Shown: positions 16,361 through 25,623, numbered from the stretch's first letter. The stretch is 32,676 bases of DNA from an uncultured Fusobacteriaceae bacterium (GCA_947072665.1 CAMTIW010000013.1:1-32676); one strand, 5' to 3'. Numbers and translations are program-made. Notes: generated by a model not told the origin, from the sequence alone.

Positions 16361-18142
16361 ATGAAAAATAGACAAAGATTTAGAGAATCAGTGAATGAAT
16401 TTTATTCCAAAGATATGTTGTTTAGACTTTTCAAACAATATTTTTTAGATTGGATAGCTGAAGGGTTTATAGGGAGTAACCTAGGTCTTTTTGAAATATC
16501 TATGATAACAGAGAATAGTAATAAACAAACATTTTTAGATTTAATAGATCAGATGTTTAGACCACAAAACTTTGAAAACATTTATAAAATATTACCTATA
16601 CATGTGAAAGAAGTTTTTGAAGAGATAGCCTGGAAAGGAAAATTTAATATAACAAAAGATAGAGAGATATATTTTAAAGAAGAAAAAAATTATGATATAA
16701 ATAAAGATTTAAGAGAAGAATTTATATTTTTCAGAGCAGAAAGGGATAATAAAAAAGAGGAAAGTTTAGTTTTAGATTATAATATAATAAGAGAACTTAG
16801 ACATCTTCTCCCAGAAAAACCTTCTAATTACAATATAAAAAGAGATTTTGAGAAAGCCTCAGGATTCATAGCTAACGATGAACAGTTATTTATGGAGAAT
16901 ATAAAAATTTATTATGATTTTTATAGACAGGGTGGAGTTATTTTATCAGCTAGTGGAAAAATATTAAAAGAATCTAAAATTAATATGAAAAAATATTGTA
17001 ATATAACTGAGTATTATGAAGAAATTAAAGATTTACAATATCTAAAAACAGAAACAATAGGTCTTTTCTTTCACTTAATAAAAGACGATTATATAAATTA
17101 TGAGAGTTTTAAAATTTCAAATATTAAAGATTTAGTATTGTCTTTCTTATCTGGAAAACTGATAAAAGATGAAAAATTTCATTATAGTTTTTTATATTTA
17201 AATTATCTTAAAGGTTTAAAAAATATTACAAGTTCTAATGAAAAATTAAAAGAAGGTTTAGAAACAATAGTAAAAATAATAAAAGAGTTTCCTGTAACAG
17301 AGGTCTTAAATCCTAAAGTTAGTATGGAAAATATAATTGATAGAATTTTTTATCAAGATGAATTCATAGAAATTATAGATGTTAAATCTGCTTATGAAGC
17401 TATTTATATAAATGAAGCTAATTATGAGAGAACAAAAATAACATCTTATGAGCGATATCAAGATTATATAGCTATACCTTTTATAAAATCAGTTTTCTTT
17501 ATATTAGGAGTAATGGGAGTGATGGAACTTTATTATGAGGCACCTTCATCAAATAATTGTCTCTATTTAAAAAATGGACATTTAAGTAAGTATGATGGGT
17601 TAAAAGCAGTAAAACTTACAGAATTTGGAAAGTATGTATTTGGATTGGTTGATACTTATGATTTTAAAGATTTAAAAGACGAAGGGGAAGTTATATTGGA
17701 TGAGGATAGACTTATAGCTACAATTATAGGAGAAGCACCATCTAAAGCAATGTATCTGGAAAAAATCTCTGCAAAAATTTCTAGTAATAAATTTAAGATA
17801 ACTAAAGATAGTTTTTTAAAAGATATAAAAACAGAAAAGGAATTAAAGATAAGAATTAAAAAATTTAAAGATAAAGTTTATGGAGATATACCAGAGTTTT
17901 GGAAAAATTTTTTTGAAGAACTAATATGTAAAAGTACTGTTATAAATGTAATATCAGATTATACAGTTTTAAAGTTGAAAAACGATAAAGAACTCCTTAC
18001 ATATGTAGCAAAAGATGAAAGGTTTAAATCCTTTATATTAAAAGGGGAAAACTATCATATTATTGTAAAAAATGATGATATGGGAAAAGTTATAAATCTT
18101 TTCAAAGAATATGGGTATAGTATTGATACTTTTATTCAATAA
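16361..18142 (+). CDS. Unrecognised 593-aa protein paired with SNF2 helicase
   Basis: I do not recognise this protein as a whole. It is soluble, 593 residues, lysine- and glutamate-rich and mostly helical, with no signal peptide or membrane segment. The last 150 residues (from GEVILDEDRLIATI, about 447) run as a strand-rich block, then EKISAKISSNKFKITKDSFL, a helix pair ending IPEFWKNFFEEL, and finally VIVKN-like strands with LFKEYGYSIDTF. That order resembles the helicase-associated Helicase_C_3/XPB-like domain, which I infer with modest confidence. The region near 375-430 could hold a winged-helix fold (VMGVMELYYEAPSS, LTEFGKYVFGL). It starts 33 bases after the SNF2 gene with its own AGGGG site and probably works with it. 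Base composition is like its neighbours. Confidence 0.75.
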   Translation: MKNRQRFRESVNEFYSKDMLFRLFKQYFLDWIAEGFIGSNLGLFEISMITENSNKQTFLDLIDQMFRPQNFENIYKILPIHVKEVFEEIAWKGKFNITKDREIYFKEEKNYDINKDLREEFIFFRAERDNKKEESLVLDYNIIRELRHLLPEKPSNYNIKRDFEKASGFIANDEQLFMENIKIYYDFYRQGGVILSASGKILKESKINMKKYCNITEYYEEIKDLQYLKTETIGLFFHLIKDDYINYESFKISNIKDLVLSFLSGKLIKDEKFHYSFLYLNYLKGLKNITSSNEKLKEGLETIVKIIKEFPVTEVLNPKVSMENIIDRIFYQDEFIEIIDVKSAYEAIYINEANYERTKITSYERYQDYIAIPFIKSVFFILGVMGVMELYYEAPSSNNCLYLKNGHLSKYDGLKAVKLTEFGKYVFGLVDTYDFKDLKDEGEVILDEDRLIATIIGEAPSKAMYLEKISAKISSNKFKITKDSFLKDIKTEKELKIRIKKFKDKVYGDIPEFWKNFFEELICKSTVINVISDYTVLKLKNDKELLTYVAKDERFKSFILKGENYHIIVKNDDMGKVINLFKEYGYSIDTFIQ

Positions 18143-18167
18143 ATAAAAATGTGTAGGAGAGAATAGT

Positions 18168-19100
18168 ATGATATTTTTATTTTTAATTTTAGTTTTAGGA
18201 TTTATTATTCTTATAAAAGGAGCAGATTTTTTAATAGATGGAGCTGTAGCTGTATCTCGAAAGTTTGGAGTTCCAGAAATAGTAATAGGACTTACTGTTA
18301 TTGCTTTTGGAACTTCCATGCCAGAACTTGTTGTAAATTCTTTTGCAAGTATAGAAAATCAAGGAGCAGTAGTTTATGGAAATATAATAGGAAGTAATAT
18401 TGCAAATATTCTATTAATATTGGGAATAACAGGACTTATATGCCCTATTCCAATAAAACAAAATACTGTAAATAAAGAGATTCCCTTTTCTCTTTTTGCT
18501 ATTATTTTACTAATGTTTTTATCTTATGATGGAACTTTGACTAGAGTGGATGCGATTATTTTATTAGTATTTTTTATAATATTTTTAATCTACGTATTTT
18601 TTATTGGAAAAACAGCTAAAATAGAAGTGGAAACAACTGGGAATATGAATAATATGAAAATGTTAGTATTTATATCTTTAGGATTTGTAGGTCTTATGTT
18701 AGGTGGAAAACTTGTAGTGGACTCAGCTGTTAAAATAGCGACAGCTCTTGGAGTATCTAAAAAGCTTATAGCACTTACAATTGTTTCTATAGGGACTTCC
18801 TTACCTGAACTTGTAGCATCAGTTGTTGCAGCAAGAAAAGGTCAGTCAGATATTGCTATTGGGAATGTTATTGGTTCTAATATTTTTAATATTTTCTTGA
18901 TTATGGGGGTTAGTGGACTAGTGAATCCAGTAGTCTATGAGGCAAAATTTAATTTTGATGTTGGAGTTTTAATATTTGCAACTTTAATGTTAATAGCAAC
19001 AACTTATGTTGGAAAGAAAAATTTAATTGAAAGATGGCAAGCAGGAGTATTTTTTCTAACATATATTGCTTACTTGTTGTTTTCAATTTATTTTATGTAG
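18168..19100 (+). CDS. Calcium/sodium antiporter (CaCA family)
   Basis: This inner-membrane cation exchanger has 310 residues and about ten helices in two homologous halves. Each half carries an alpha repeat: GTSMPELVVNSFAS with GNIIGSNIANILLILG near residues 47-88, and GTSLPELVASVVAA with GNVIGSNIFNIFLIMG near 209-247. The paired GTS-PEL glutamates are the ion-binding residues of the family. Size and lack of a large loop match the YrbG-type bacterial members that export Ca2+ against Na+ or H+. The ATG follows GTAGGAGAG. It lies 25 bases after the 593-residue gene and so is probably co-transcribed with the SNF2 pair, though no functional link is evident. Confidence 0.93.
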   Translation: MIFLFLILVLGFIILIKGADFLIDGAVAVSRKFGVPEIVIGLTVIAFGTSMPELVVNSFASIENQGAVVYGNIIGSNIANILLILGITGLICPIPIKQNTVNKEIPFSLFAIILLMFLSYDGTLTRVDAIILLVFFIIFLIYVFFIGKTAKIEVETTGNMNNMKMLVFISLGFVGLMLGGKLVVDSAVKIATALGVSKKLIALTIVSIGTSLPELVASVVAARKGQSDIAIGNVIGSNIFNIFLIMGVSGLVNPVVYEAKFNFDVGVLIFATLMLIATTYVGKKNLIERWQAGVFFLTYIAYLLFSIYFM

Positions 19101-19101
19101 T

Positions 19102-19139
19102 AAAAAAAGACTCTTTTATATTAGAGTCTTTTTTTTTTT
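19102..19139. terminator. Bidirectional terminator between antiporter and nrdB
   Basis: AGACTCT (19108-19114) pairs with AGAGTCT (19123-19129), flanked by seven As on one side and about ten Ts on the other. It serves the rightward antiporter transcript and, read leftward, the nrd operon, whose stop codon overlaps its end. Confidence 0.9.
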
Positions 19140-20184
19140 AGAAATCTTCCCAACCTTCAACTGTTGAACTCATGTTATAACTAGTAACACTACCTTCAAA
19201 AAAATTGGCTTTAACATTACCATCACCTTGAGTATCGGCAAATTTTTCTAGATGTCTATATGGATTTTTATCAAAATTTGAATAAATTGGCTTAAGTCCA
19301 ATGGATTTTAATCTTTCATTGGCTAGCCATTTTGTATATTTTTCAGTACTAGCTTCAGTTACTCCAAGTATTCTATTACCAAGAATATGGTTGGTCCATG
19401 TTATTTCTTGATCCACAGCAGTTTTAAACATCTCATAAATTTCCTCTTCATTGAAAAAATCTGGATATTCATTTTTTATTTCTTTTATGATATTTTGGAA
19501 AAGAACAACATGGGAAAGTTCATCTCTATTGATAAGTTTTATAATATCAGAAGTTCCCATCATTCTATTTCTACTGGATAAAAGATAGAAATAATTAAAT
19601 CCATTGTAAAAATAAATTGCTTCTAGGAGATAATCAGCAATAATAATTTTAGAATAGTTATTGTCACAAGGATTATCTAAAAAATCTTGATAAATTTTAG
19701 CTATATAACTATTTCTTTCAAACAAAACTGTATCATCTCTCCATTTATCATATATAGAATTTCTTTTTTCTTTAGAAAGAATAGATTCTATAATATATTG
19801 ATAAGATTGAGAGTGAATTGCCTCTTGATAAGTTTGTATAGAAAGTAATAAATTAACTTCTGGTGCAGTAATATAATCAGAAACATTGGGGATATTATTA
19901 GTTTGTATACTATCTAAAAAAATTAAAAAGGATAAAATCCCATCATAAGCATCTCTTTCTTCTTCTGTTAAGTTTTCATAATCATTTTTATCTTGGGTTA
20001 AATCAACTTTTTCAGGAATCCAAAAATTTCCCATCATCCCTCTATATAAAATATTTGACCATTTGTATTTAACATTGTTTAAATTAAATATATTAGTAGT
20101 ATTACCTTTTATAATTTTTCTTTCCTCTAAAGAATCACTTCCTTTGGGATTAAATAATTTTTTTCTATCCACTACAACTCTCAC
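19138..20184 (-). CDS. nrdB: Ribonucleotide reductase class I small subunit
   Basis: The small subunit carries the dimetal site and radical that start nucleotide reduction. It has 348 residues. Compared with E. coli NrdB all metal ligands are visible: Asp91 in FLDSIQ, Glu121 and His124 in QEAIHSQSY, Glu188 in LLEAIYFY, and Glu222 and His225 in RDELSHV. The radical tyrosine is present as Tyr128, so this is not one of the tyrosine-less subclasses. The start is a GTG at 20184 that lies almost on the AGGAG site and overlaps the nrdA end by 20 bases; another in-frame GTG at 20172 has better spacing. It is the last gene of the redoxin-nrdA-nrdB operon, with a terminator directly after it. Confidence 0.95.
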   Translation of the reverse strand: MRVVVDRKKLFNPKGSDSLEERKIIKGNTTNIFNLNNVKYKWSNILYRGMMGNFWIPEKVDLTQDKNDYENLTEEERDAYDGILSFLIFLDSIQTNNIPNVSDYITAPEVNLLLSIQTYQEAIHSQSYQYIIESILSKEKRNSIYDKWRDDTVLFERNSYIAKIYQDFLDNPCDNNYSKIIIADYLLEAIYFYNGFNYFYLLSSRNRMMGTSDIIKLINRDELSHVVLFQNIIKEIKNEYPDFFNEEEIYEMFKTAVDQEITWTNHILGNRILGVTEASTEKYTKWLANERLKSIGLKPIYSNFDKNPYRHLEKFADTQGDGNVKANFFEGSVTSYNMSSTVEGWEDF

Positions 20185-22411
20185 ACTCCTCTTTTTGACT
20201 CATTATATCGGTACTCTTTTGAATAGTTCGAGTATAATATATTGTTTTACAACCACTTTCCCATGCTTTAAATATCGTATCATAGATATCTTTAGCTTTA
20301 ATATTTTTATTTAAATCAAAAAGTAATTCCATTGAAACACCTTGAGTTGTCCAATTTCCAATTTTTCCCATTATAGAAACATATTCAATGGGATTAATTT
20401 TTTTAAACTCAGGATAAAACCAAGAGAAATCTCTTAAATATTTTGCAACTCTAGGGACAGCACCTTTTTGATTTTTTTCAATAAAAAATCTTGAAAAAAT
20501 AGGAATAACAGAAGCACTAGAACCCATAAGAAGAGAGGTTGAAGTATTGGGAGCAATAGCAGTTAACTCACCATTTCTAAGTCCATATTTTTTCATATCT
20601 TCAAATATCGACATCCACAATTCTGAAATCTTAGAATTGTTTTTAAACCATTCTTTATCATGTTCAAAGAAAATTCCTTTATCCCATTGTGAACCTTTAA
20701 ACATTGGATAAGTACCTCTTTCTTTTGCAAGGTTAATACTTCCTTTTAATGTGTAAAGAGCTATTTTTTCAAAAATAAAATCAATTTCATCACTAGCTTC
20801 ATCAAAAACTAAATAATTTTTAGCTAAATAATCTGCAAGACCCATGGTTCCAACACCAATAGTTCTATAGTTTAAATTATGTTTATTAGATTCTTTAATA
20901 GGAGTTAGGGTTAAGTCTATTGTATTATCTAGAATTCTTACAGCTAATGTGGAGAAAAGTTCTAATTCCTCATCTAATATTTCTGCTAGATTTAAAGAAA
21001 CCAAATTACAAGTATGAACTTCTCCTAATTCAACAGAGACATTACCTGTATTTCCATTTTCTGAATCTTTAAAATTCTTAGAAGGAGAGAAATTTGAAAA
21101 ACTTTCCATGCATAGGTTTCCATTTCCTATCATTCCAGAATGAATATTATGATTTTTCCTGTTAGCGGTATCTTTGAAGAATATATAAGGCATTCCAGTC
21201 TCTATTTGGGATTTCATAATATTTTTAAATAATTCTTTAGCAGAAATCTCTTTTTTAATAATAATTTCATTATCATTTTCTAATATATGATAGAATTCTT
21301 CAAATTTTTCACCAAATAATTCTGAGAGTTCTAGATTATATTTCTTTCTTATTTCATAAGGGTCAAAAAGAGTCCAAATTTTATTTTCTTTAACCCTTTT
21401 CATAAAAAGGTCAGAGATAACTATTTGAGGATAAAGATCATAAGCTTTTCCTCTTTGATCACCATTTTCTGTTTGTAATTCTAAAAAATGCTCAATATCT
21501 AAATGCCAGGAATCAATAGCAACAGTTACGGCACCTGCACGTCTTCCCTGCTGATTTACTGCAACTGCAGTATCATTTATTATTTTGATCCAAGGAATGA
21601 CACCTCCACTAGCATTTTTATAACCATTTACCCAAGAACCTTTTCCTCTGATTCTAGAGAGGTTAACTCCAACACCGCCTCCATTTTTACTTATTTTAGC
21701 AATGGAATCAATATTATAGAAAATTGATTCTATATTGTCATCAATAGCCAAAACAAAGCAAGATGATAAGTTTCCTTGTGGAATTCTTAAATTAGCTAAT
21801 ATAGGAGTGGCAAGAGATATTTTTTTTAGTGAAAGAGCATTATAAATATCTTTTGCTACTTCCACTCTATTTACTTCATGGATAGCTAAAAGCATGGCAA
21901 TAGACATATATACCTCTTGTATAAGTTCCCAAGTTTTTCCTTGATATTTAATAAGGTATCTATTTGAAAACATATTTGCCCCTGCATAGTCATAGTTCAT
22001 ATCTCTTTCTGGGACAATAAAACCGTTTAAAAGTTTTAGTTCTGAGCTAGTGTAAGAAAGAAGTCTAGCATCATAAATATTGAGATTACAAAGTTCTTGA
22101 ATTGTTCTTTCAAAATCTCCATAGCTAAAACCTCTATTATGAAAAACCTCTTTTTCTACCTCCATCATAAGTAGTCTACCAGCAACAAAAACCCAATCAC
22201 TTTTTTCAAATGAAGTCATGGAAACTGCTAAATTTATAAGGGATTCTTGTATTTTTTTTGTACTTATGTTTTCTTGATAAATAGTATCTATATTACTTTC
22301 TAATTCAATCATATTAACATCTAAATTTTGACATGCCTTTATCAATTTTTCTCTTATTTTTTCAATATCTAAAGGAATTTGTTGTTGAAATCTATTTATC
22401 ACATGTCTCAT
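20165..22411 (-). CDS. nrdA: Ribonucleotide reductase class I large subunit
   Basis: The catalytic subunit reduces ribonucleoside diphosphates. At 748 residues it has full length. An ATP-cone lies at the N-terminus (about 3-90, with IEKIREKLIKACQNLDV and ISTKKIQESLINLA), so dATP feedback control is likely. The catalytic cysteine pair is Cys near 216 (LSSCFVLAIDD) and Cys in EVHTCNLVSLNL, and the thiyl-radical Cys with its Asn and Glu partners is in GNLCMES near 433. The C-terminal shuttle is Cys743-x-x-Cys746. The ATG follows GAGGTG and lies one base after the stop of the upstream redoxin gene, which could reduce the C-terminal thiols. Confidence 0.97.
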   Translation of the reverse strand: MRHVINRFQQQIPLDIEKIREKLIKACQNLDVNMIELESNIDTIYQENISTKKIQESLINLAVSMTSFEKSDWVFVAGRLLMMEVEKEVFHNRGFSYGDFERTIQELCNLNIYDARLLSYTSSELKLLNGFIVPERDMNYDYAGANMFSNRYLIKYQGKTWELIQEVYMSIAMLLAIHEVNRVEVAKDIYNALSLKKISLATPILANLRIPQGNLSSCFVLAIDDNIESIFYNIDSIAKISKNGGGVGVNLSRIRGKGSWVNGYKNASGGVIPWIKIINDTAVAVNQQGRRAGAVTVAIDSWHLDIEHFLELQTENGDQRGKAYDLYPQIVISDLFMKRVKENKIWTLFDPYEIRKKYNLELSELFGEKFEEFYHILENDNEIIIKKEISAKELFKNIMKSQIETGMPYIFFKDTANRKNHNIHSGMIGNGNLCMESFSNFSPSKNFKDSENGNTGNVSVELGEVHTCNLVSLNLAEILDEELELFSTLAVRILDNTIDLTLTPIKESNKHNLNYRTIGVGTMGLADYLAKNYLVFDEASDEIDFIFEKIALYTLKGSINLAKERGTYPMFKGSQWDKGIFFEHDKEWFKNNSKISELWMSIFEDMKKYGLRNGELTAIAPNTSTSLLMGSSASVIPIFSRFFIEKNQKGAVPRVAKYLRDFSWFYPEFKKINPIEYVSIMGKIGNWTTQGVSMELLFDLNKNIKAKDIYDTIFKAWESGCKTIYYTRTIQKSTDIMSQKEECESCSG

Positions 22412-22412
22412 T

Positions 22413-22616
22413 TTATAGCACCTCTAAAAAATCTTTCATAGAGTAGAAATTCGAGTTATATTCAACGAGAGGTGCACTCATTATTTTTGCTTTACTTGCT
22501 AATATTCTAAGGGTTTTAAGATCCTCTATATATTCAAATTTTTTATTTTTGTCTGTAAGAATAATTTTAAGTTCATCACATTGAGAACAATTTTCTTTTC
22601 CATAAATTTTAATCAT
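22413..22616 (-). CDS. Glutaredoxin/NrdH-like redoxin
   Basis: A small thioredoxin-fold protein of 67 residues with a CSQC active site (Cys10 and Cys13), a cis-proline loop SAPLVEYN near residue 47 and a C-terminal helix. It is shorter than NrdH (about 75) but built the same way. As first gene of the nrd operon, one base from nrdA, it is almost certainly the electron donor for ribonucleotide reductase. The ATG follows GAGGAG. An NrdR-like operator lies directly upstream. Confidence 0.88.
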   Translation of the reverse strand: MIKIYGKENCSQCDELKIILTDKNKKFEYIEDLKTLRILASKAKIMSAPLVEYNSNFYSMKDFLEVL

Positions 22617-22629
22617 TTTTTCTCCTCAT

Positions 22630-22677
22630 ATACAATATATAGTGTTTATATAAAGAATAAATCGCAAATATTGTGAA
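22630..22677 (-). promoter_or_regulatory. nrd promoter with two NrdR-like boxes
   Basis: On the minus strand ACACTATATATTGTAT (22630-22645) fits the NrdR consensus at 15 of 16 positions and TCACAATATTTGCGAT (22661-22676) is a weaker second copy. Their centres are exactly 31 bp apart, the helical spacing known for NrdR pairs. A promoter TTCACA (22672-22677), 17 bases, TTTATA (22649-22654) is interleaved, so bound repressor would cover the -35 and the start point. The proximal box lies just before the ribosome binding site of the redoxin gene. Confidence 0.8.
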
Positions 22678-22947
22678 TTATTCCAGTTTCAATTCTATCA
22701 TAATAACAAATAAAAATCCATATAAAATATCAAATAAAAAAAATATTAATATATAAAAAACAAAATAAATTAGTAAAATATAGATATATATGATATAATT
22801 TATAATCTGTTTATATTGATATAGTGTATTTTTATTTTTGTAAAGAATATATTAATATTGTATTGATACAAAAAGTTCTAATTAGTTTAAAGTATTAGAG
22901 ATTGATAAAAATATATAGTTAAAAATAATATTAATTTAAATTGAGGT
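22678..22947. other. AT-rich divergent region between nrd operon and glsA
   Basis: No gene is seen. On the plus strand TGATATAAT (22791-22799) is a possible extended -10 for glsA, with a leader of about 160 bases and no good -35. A TTGTAT-TG-ATACAA inverted repeat lies at 22858-22871. No known riboswitch fold is recognisable. Confidence 0.4.
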
Positions 22948-22965
22948 ATGGAGGTAAAAATAAAA

Positions 22966-23889
22966 ATGGAATTAAAAGATTTAAATTTAGAGAAATTAAT
23001 AAAAAATAATAGAGAAATAACAAATTTAGGGAACGTAGCTGATTATATTCCAGAGTTGAGTAAAGCTAATAAAGAAGATTTAGGAATTTGTATTCTAGAT
23101 AACAATGGAAATATCTATTGTGCTGGTGAGTATCAAACTAAATTTACAGTTCAAAGTATATCTAAAGTAGTAGCACTTATGCTAGCTATTTTGGATAACG
23201 GAGAAGAATATGTTTTTGCAAGGGTAGGAATGGAACCTAGTGGAGATCCCTTTAATTCTATTAGAAAACTAGAGACTTCAAGTAGAGGGAAGCCTTATAA
23301 TCCAATGATAAATGCAGGGGCTATAGCAGTTTCTTCCATGATTAAGGGTGATGATGTAAAGGATAAATTTAGAAGACTTTTAGATTTCTTTAAAGAAATA
23401 TCAGAAGATCAAACTTTAGAAATAAATTCCAAAGTTTATTTAAGTGAATCTGAAACAGGAAATAAAAATAGATCAATGGGCTATTATTTAAAAGATGAAG
23501 GAATAATAAAGGGAAATGTAGAAGAAGCTTTAGAAATTTATTTCAAACAATGCTCCATAGAAGTTACAGCTATTACAATAGCAAAATTAGGTCTTTTTAT
23601 TGCAAACGAAGGAAGAAATTCTTTAGGAGAAGAAATAATATCGCCTAGAATTAGTAGAATAGTAAAAACACTTATGGTAACTTGTGGAATGTATGATAGT
23701 TCTGGAGAATTTGCTGTAAGAGTAGGACTTCCTTCTAAAAGTGGGGTAGGTGGAGGAATAGTATCAGTTGTCCCTAATAAATTAGGAATTGGAATATATT
23801 CACCTTCTCTAGATTCTAAAGGGAATCCAGTAGCAGGAATATCCTTGTTGGAAGATATTTGTAATGAGTTGAAATGCAGAATTTTTTAA
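22966..23889 (+). CDS. glsA: Glutaminase
   Basis: Glutaminase hydrolyses glutamine to glutamate and ammonia in the cytoplasm. The 307-residue protein is of standard bacterial length with a serine-lysine active site: FTVQSISK places Ser64 and Lys67. Other family blocks are YIPELSKA near 27, GMEPSGDPFNS near 92, NPMINAGAI near 113, SETGNKNRSMGYYL near 154, and VGLPSKSGVGGGIV near 245. The ATG at 22966 is preceded by GGAGG at 22950; an ATG at 22948 overlaps that site and is rejected. An AGCS amino-acid symporter follows 22 bases later, so the unit probably imports and deamidates glutamine. The released ammonia can also buffer acid, as known for GlsA systems elsewhere. Confidence 0.96.
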   Translation: MELKDLNLEKLIKNNREITNLGNVADYIPELSKANKEDLGICILDNNGNIYCAGEYQTKFTVQSISKVVALMLAILDNGEEYVFARVGMEPSGDPFNSIRKLETSSRGKPYNPMINAGAIAVSSMIKGDDVKDKFRRLLDFFKEISEDQTLEINSKVYLSESETGNKNRSMGYYLKDEGIIKGNVEEALEIYFKQCSIEVTAITIAKLGLFIANEGRNSLGEEIISPRISRIVKTLMVTCGMYDSSGEFAVRVGLPSKSGVGGGIVSVVPNKLGIGIYSPSLDSKGNPVAGISLLEDICNELKCRIF

Positions 23890-23911
23890 AATATAATATG
23901 TAGGGGGTTTT

Positions 23912-25300
23912 ATGATTTTTTTAAACACTATTAATGGAGTTTTATGGTCGTATGTTTTAATTGTGGTACTTTTGGTATCAGGAGTATATTTTACTTTTGC
24001 ATTAAAGTTTTCTAATATAACTCAAATAAAAGAGATGTTTAGAGTTATGATGGAAAAAGGTAATGGAAAAGGTGTTTCACCTTTTCAAGCTTTTTGTATA
24101 AGTGCTGGTTCTAAAGTTGGAACGGGAAGCTTAGCAGGAGTAGCTCTAGCTATATCAGTAGGAGGACCTGGTTCAATATTTTGGATGTGGGTTTTAGCAT
24201 TAGTTGCAGGAAGTTTAAGTTTGGTGGAAAATACCTTAGCACAAATTTATAAAAAGAAAAAAGATGGAATATTTATAGGTGGACCAGCATACTATATGGA
24301 AATGGGAATGAATAAAAAATATTTAGGAATTGCTTTTTCAATTTTAATAACAGTGACGTATGGTTTTATTTTTAATGCAGTTCAGGCTAATACAATAACA
24401 GTAGCTTTTGAAAATGCTTATGGAATGAGCAGACTTCATGGAGCTATAATTCTAACAATTTTAACCGGAGCTATTATTTATGGTGGGGTTTCAAGAATTG
24501 CGAAAGTATCAGAAATAATAGTTCCAGTGATGGGTGTGTTTTATTTATTAGTAGCTATTTTTATTGTTTTGAAAAATATAACTATGTTACCAGATGTGTT
24601 TTCTCTTATAATGACTAATGCTTTCTCAGCAAATGCAGCTATGGGAGGAACATTAGGTGTTATAATAATGGAAGGAATAAAAAGAGGATTGTTTTCCAAT
24701 GAAGCTGGAATGGGAAGTACTCCCAATGCAGGAGCTAGTGCTTCTACCAATCATCCTTTTAAACAAGGTTTAGTTCAAACTTTAGGAGTGTATGTGACTA
24801 CTCTTGCAATTTGTTCTGCTACAGCTTTTATAATTTTATTTTCAGGTATTTTAGGAAAAACAAATGCTCAAGGGATAGCATTAACTCAAGAAGCAATAAC
24901 TCATGAAATAGGAATATTTGGGAAAATATTTTTGATAATTTGTATTTTTCTTTTTGCTTTCTCATCAATAATCGGGAATTACTATTATGGAGTAGTTAAT
25001 ATCGCTTATACGGAGAATAAAAAACTATTGAAACCTTTTAAAATATTAGCTTTGACTATGGTTTTTTGGGGTGCTATAAAAGATGCCCCATTTGTATGGG
25101 CAATGGCAGATTTATTTATGGCTTTTATGGCTCTTTTTAATATTTATGCCATAACAAAATTGAGAAAACCAGCTCAAGAAGCTGTATTACATTATTTATC
25201 AGAACGAAAAAAAGGTAAAGATCCAGTTTTTACAAAAAATGTTTTATCTAATCCTCAAGGTGTAGAGAGTTGGGATGAAAAAGGAGAAATTTCTCTGTAA
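23912..25300 (+). CDS. AGCS sodium:amino-acid symporter, likely glutamine
   Basis: This second AGCS carrier has 462 residues and the same helices and motifs as the first: KVGTGSLAGVALAISVGGPG near residue 66, the GGPAYYMEMGMNKK loop near 122, and RGLFSNEAGMGSTPNAGASA near 256. The start follows TAGGGGG. It lies 22 bases after glsA and ends in a terminator, so the two form one unit. That context suggests glutamine as substrate (inference). It is clearly diverged from the paralogue at 4857-6251, for example in the C-terminal third, so recent duplication is unlikely. Confidence 0.93.
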   Translation: MIFLNTINGVLWSYVLIVVLLVSGVYFTFALKFSNITQIKEMFRVMMEKGNGKGVSPFQAFCISAGSKVGTGSLAGVALAISVGGPGSIFWMWVLALVAGSLSLVENTLAQIYKKKKDGIFIGGPAYYMEMGMNKKYLGIAFSILITVTYGFIFNAVQANTITVAFENAYGMSRLHGAIILTILTGAIIYGGVSRIAKVSEIIVPVMGVFYLLVAIFIVLKNITMLPDVFSLIMTNAFSANAAMGGTLGVIIMEGIKRGLFSNEAGMGSTPNAGASASTNHPFKQGLVQTLGVYVTTLAICSATAFIILFSGILGKTNAQGIALTQEAITHEIGIFGKIFLIICIFLFAFSSIIGNYYYGVVNIAYTENKKLLKPFKILALTMVFWGAIKDAPFVWAMADLFMAFMALFNIYAITKLRKPAQEAVLHYLSERKKGKDPVFTKNVLSNPQGVESWDEKGEISL

Positions 25301-25316
25301 AAAATATAAATTTAAA

Positions 25317-25356
25317 ATAAGAGTTGATAATTTTTTATCCACTCTTATTTTTTTTT
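25317..25356 (+). terminator. Terminator after glsA-symporter unit
   Basis: AATAAGAGT pairs with ACTCTTATT, extended past one mismatch by GATAA/TTATC, around a T loop and followed by a long T run. Confidence 0.85.
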
Positions 25357-25623
25357 ATATTTTATTTATTCTGAAAACCTTAGAGTTTCCTTACTAAAAA
25401 ATTCAAGTATTATTTTAATATATGATATGTATTATTTATAGACAAAAATAACACTTTTTATAGATTAAAATACAATGTGTGTTCTTAAATGGAAATAAAC
25501 TACATAATATTAGACAAAAATATAAAAAAAACTGGACAAATTGAATTTTTTAGTATAGAATAAAGCCTTGCAATGAATATATAACTGAGCATAAAAAAAT
25601 TTAAGATAAGGAATGGTGTTAAA
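25357..25623. other. AT-rich leader before PTS IIC-like gene
   Basis: No gene is visible. TATAGA at 25554-25559 preceded by TGGACA at about 15 bases could be a poor promoter. No terminator-antiterminator pair of the kind used by PTS antiterminators is evident. Confidence 0.35.

Noticed and set aside
19138-20184. Tyrosine-less (class Ic/Ie-like) small subunit
   Set aside because: The radical tyrosine (Tyr128) and all six metal ligands are present.
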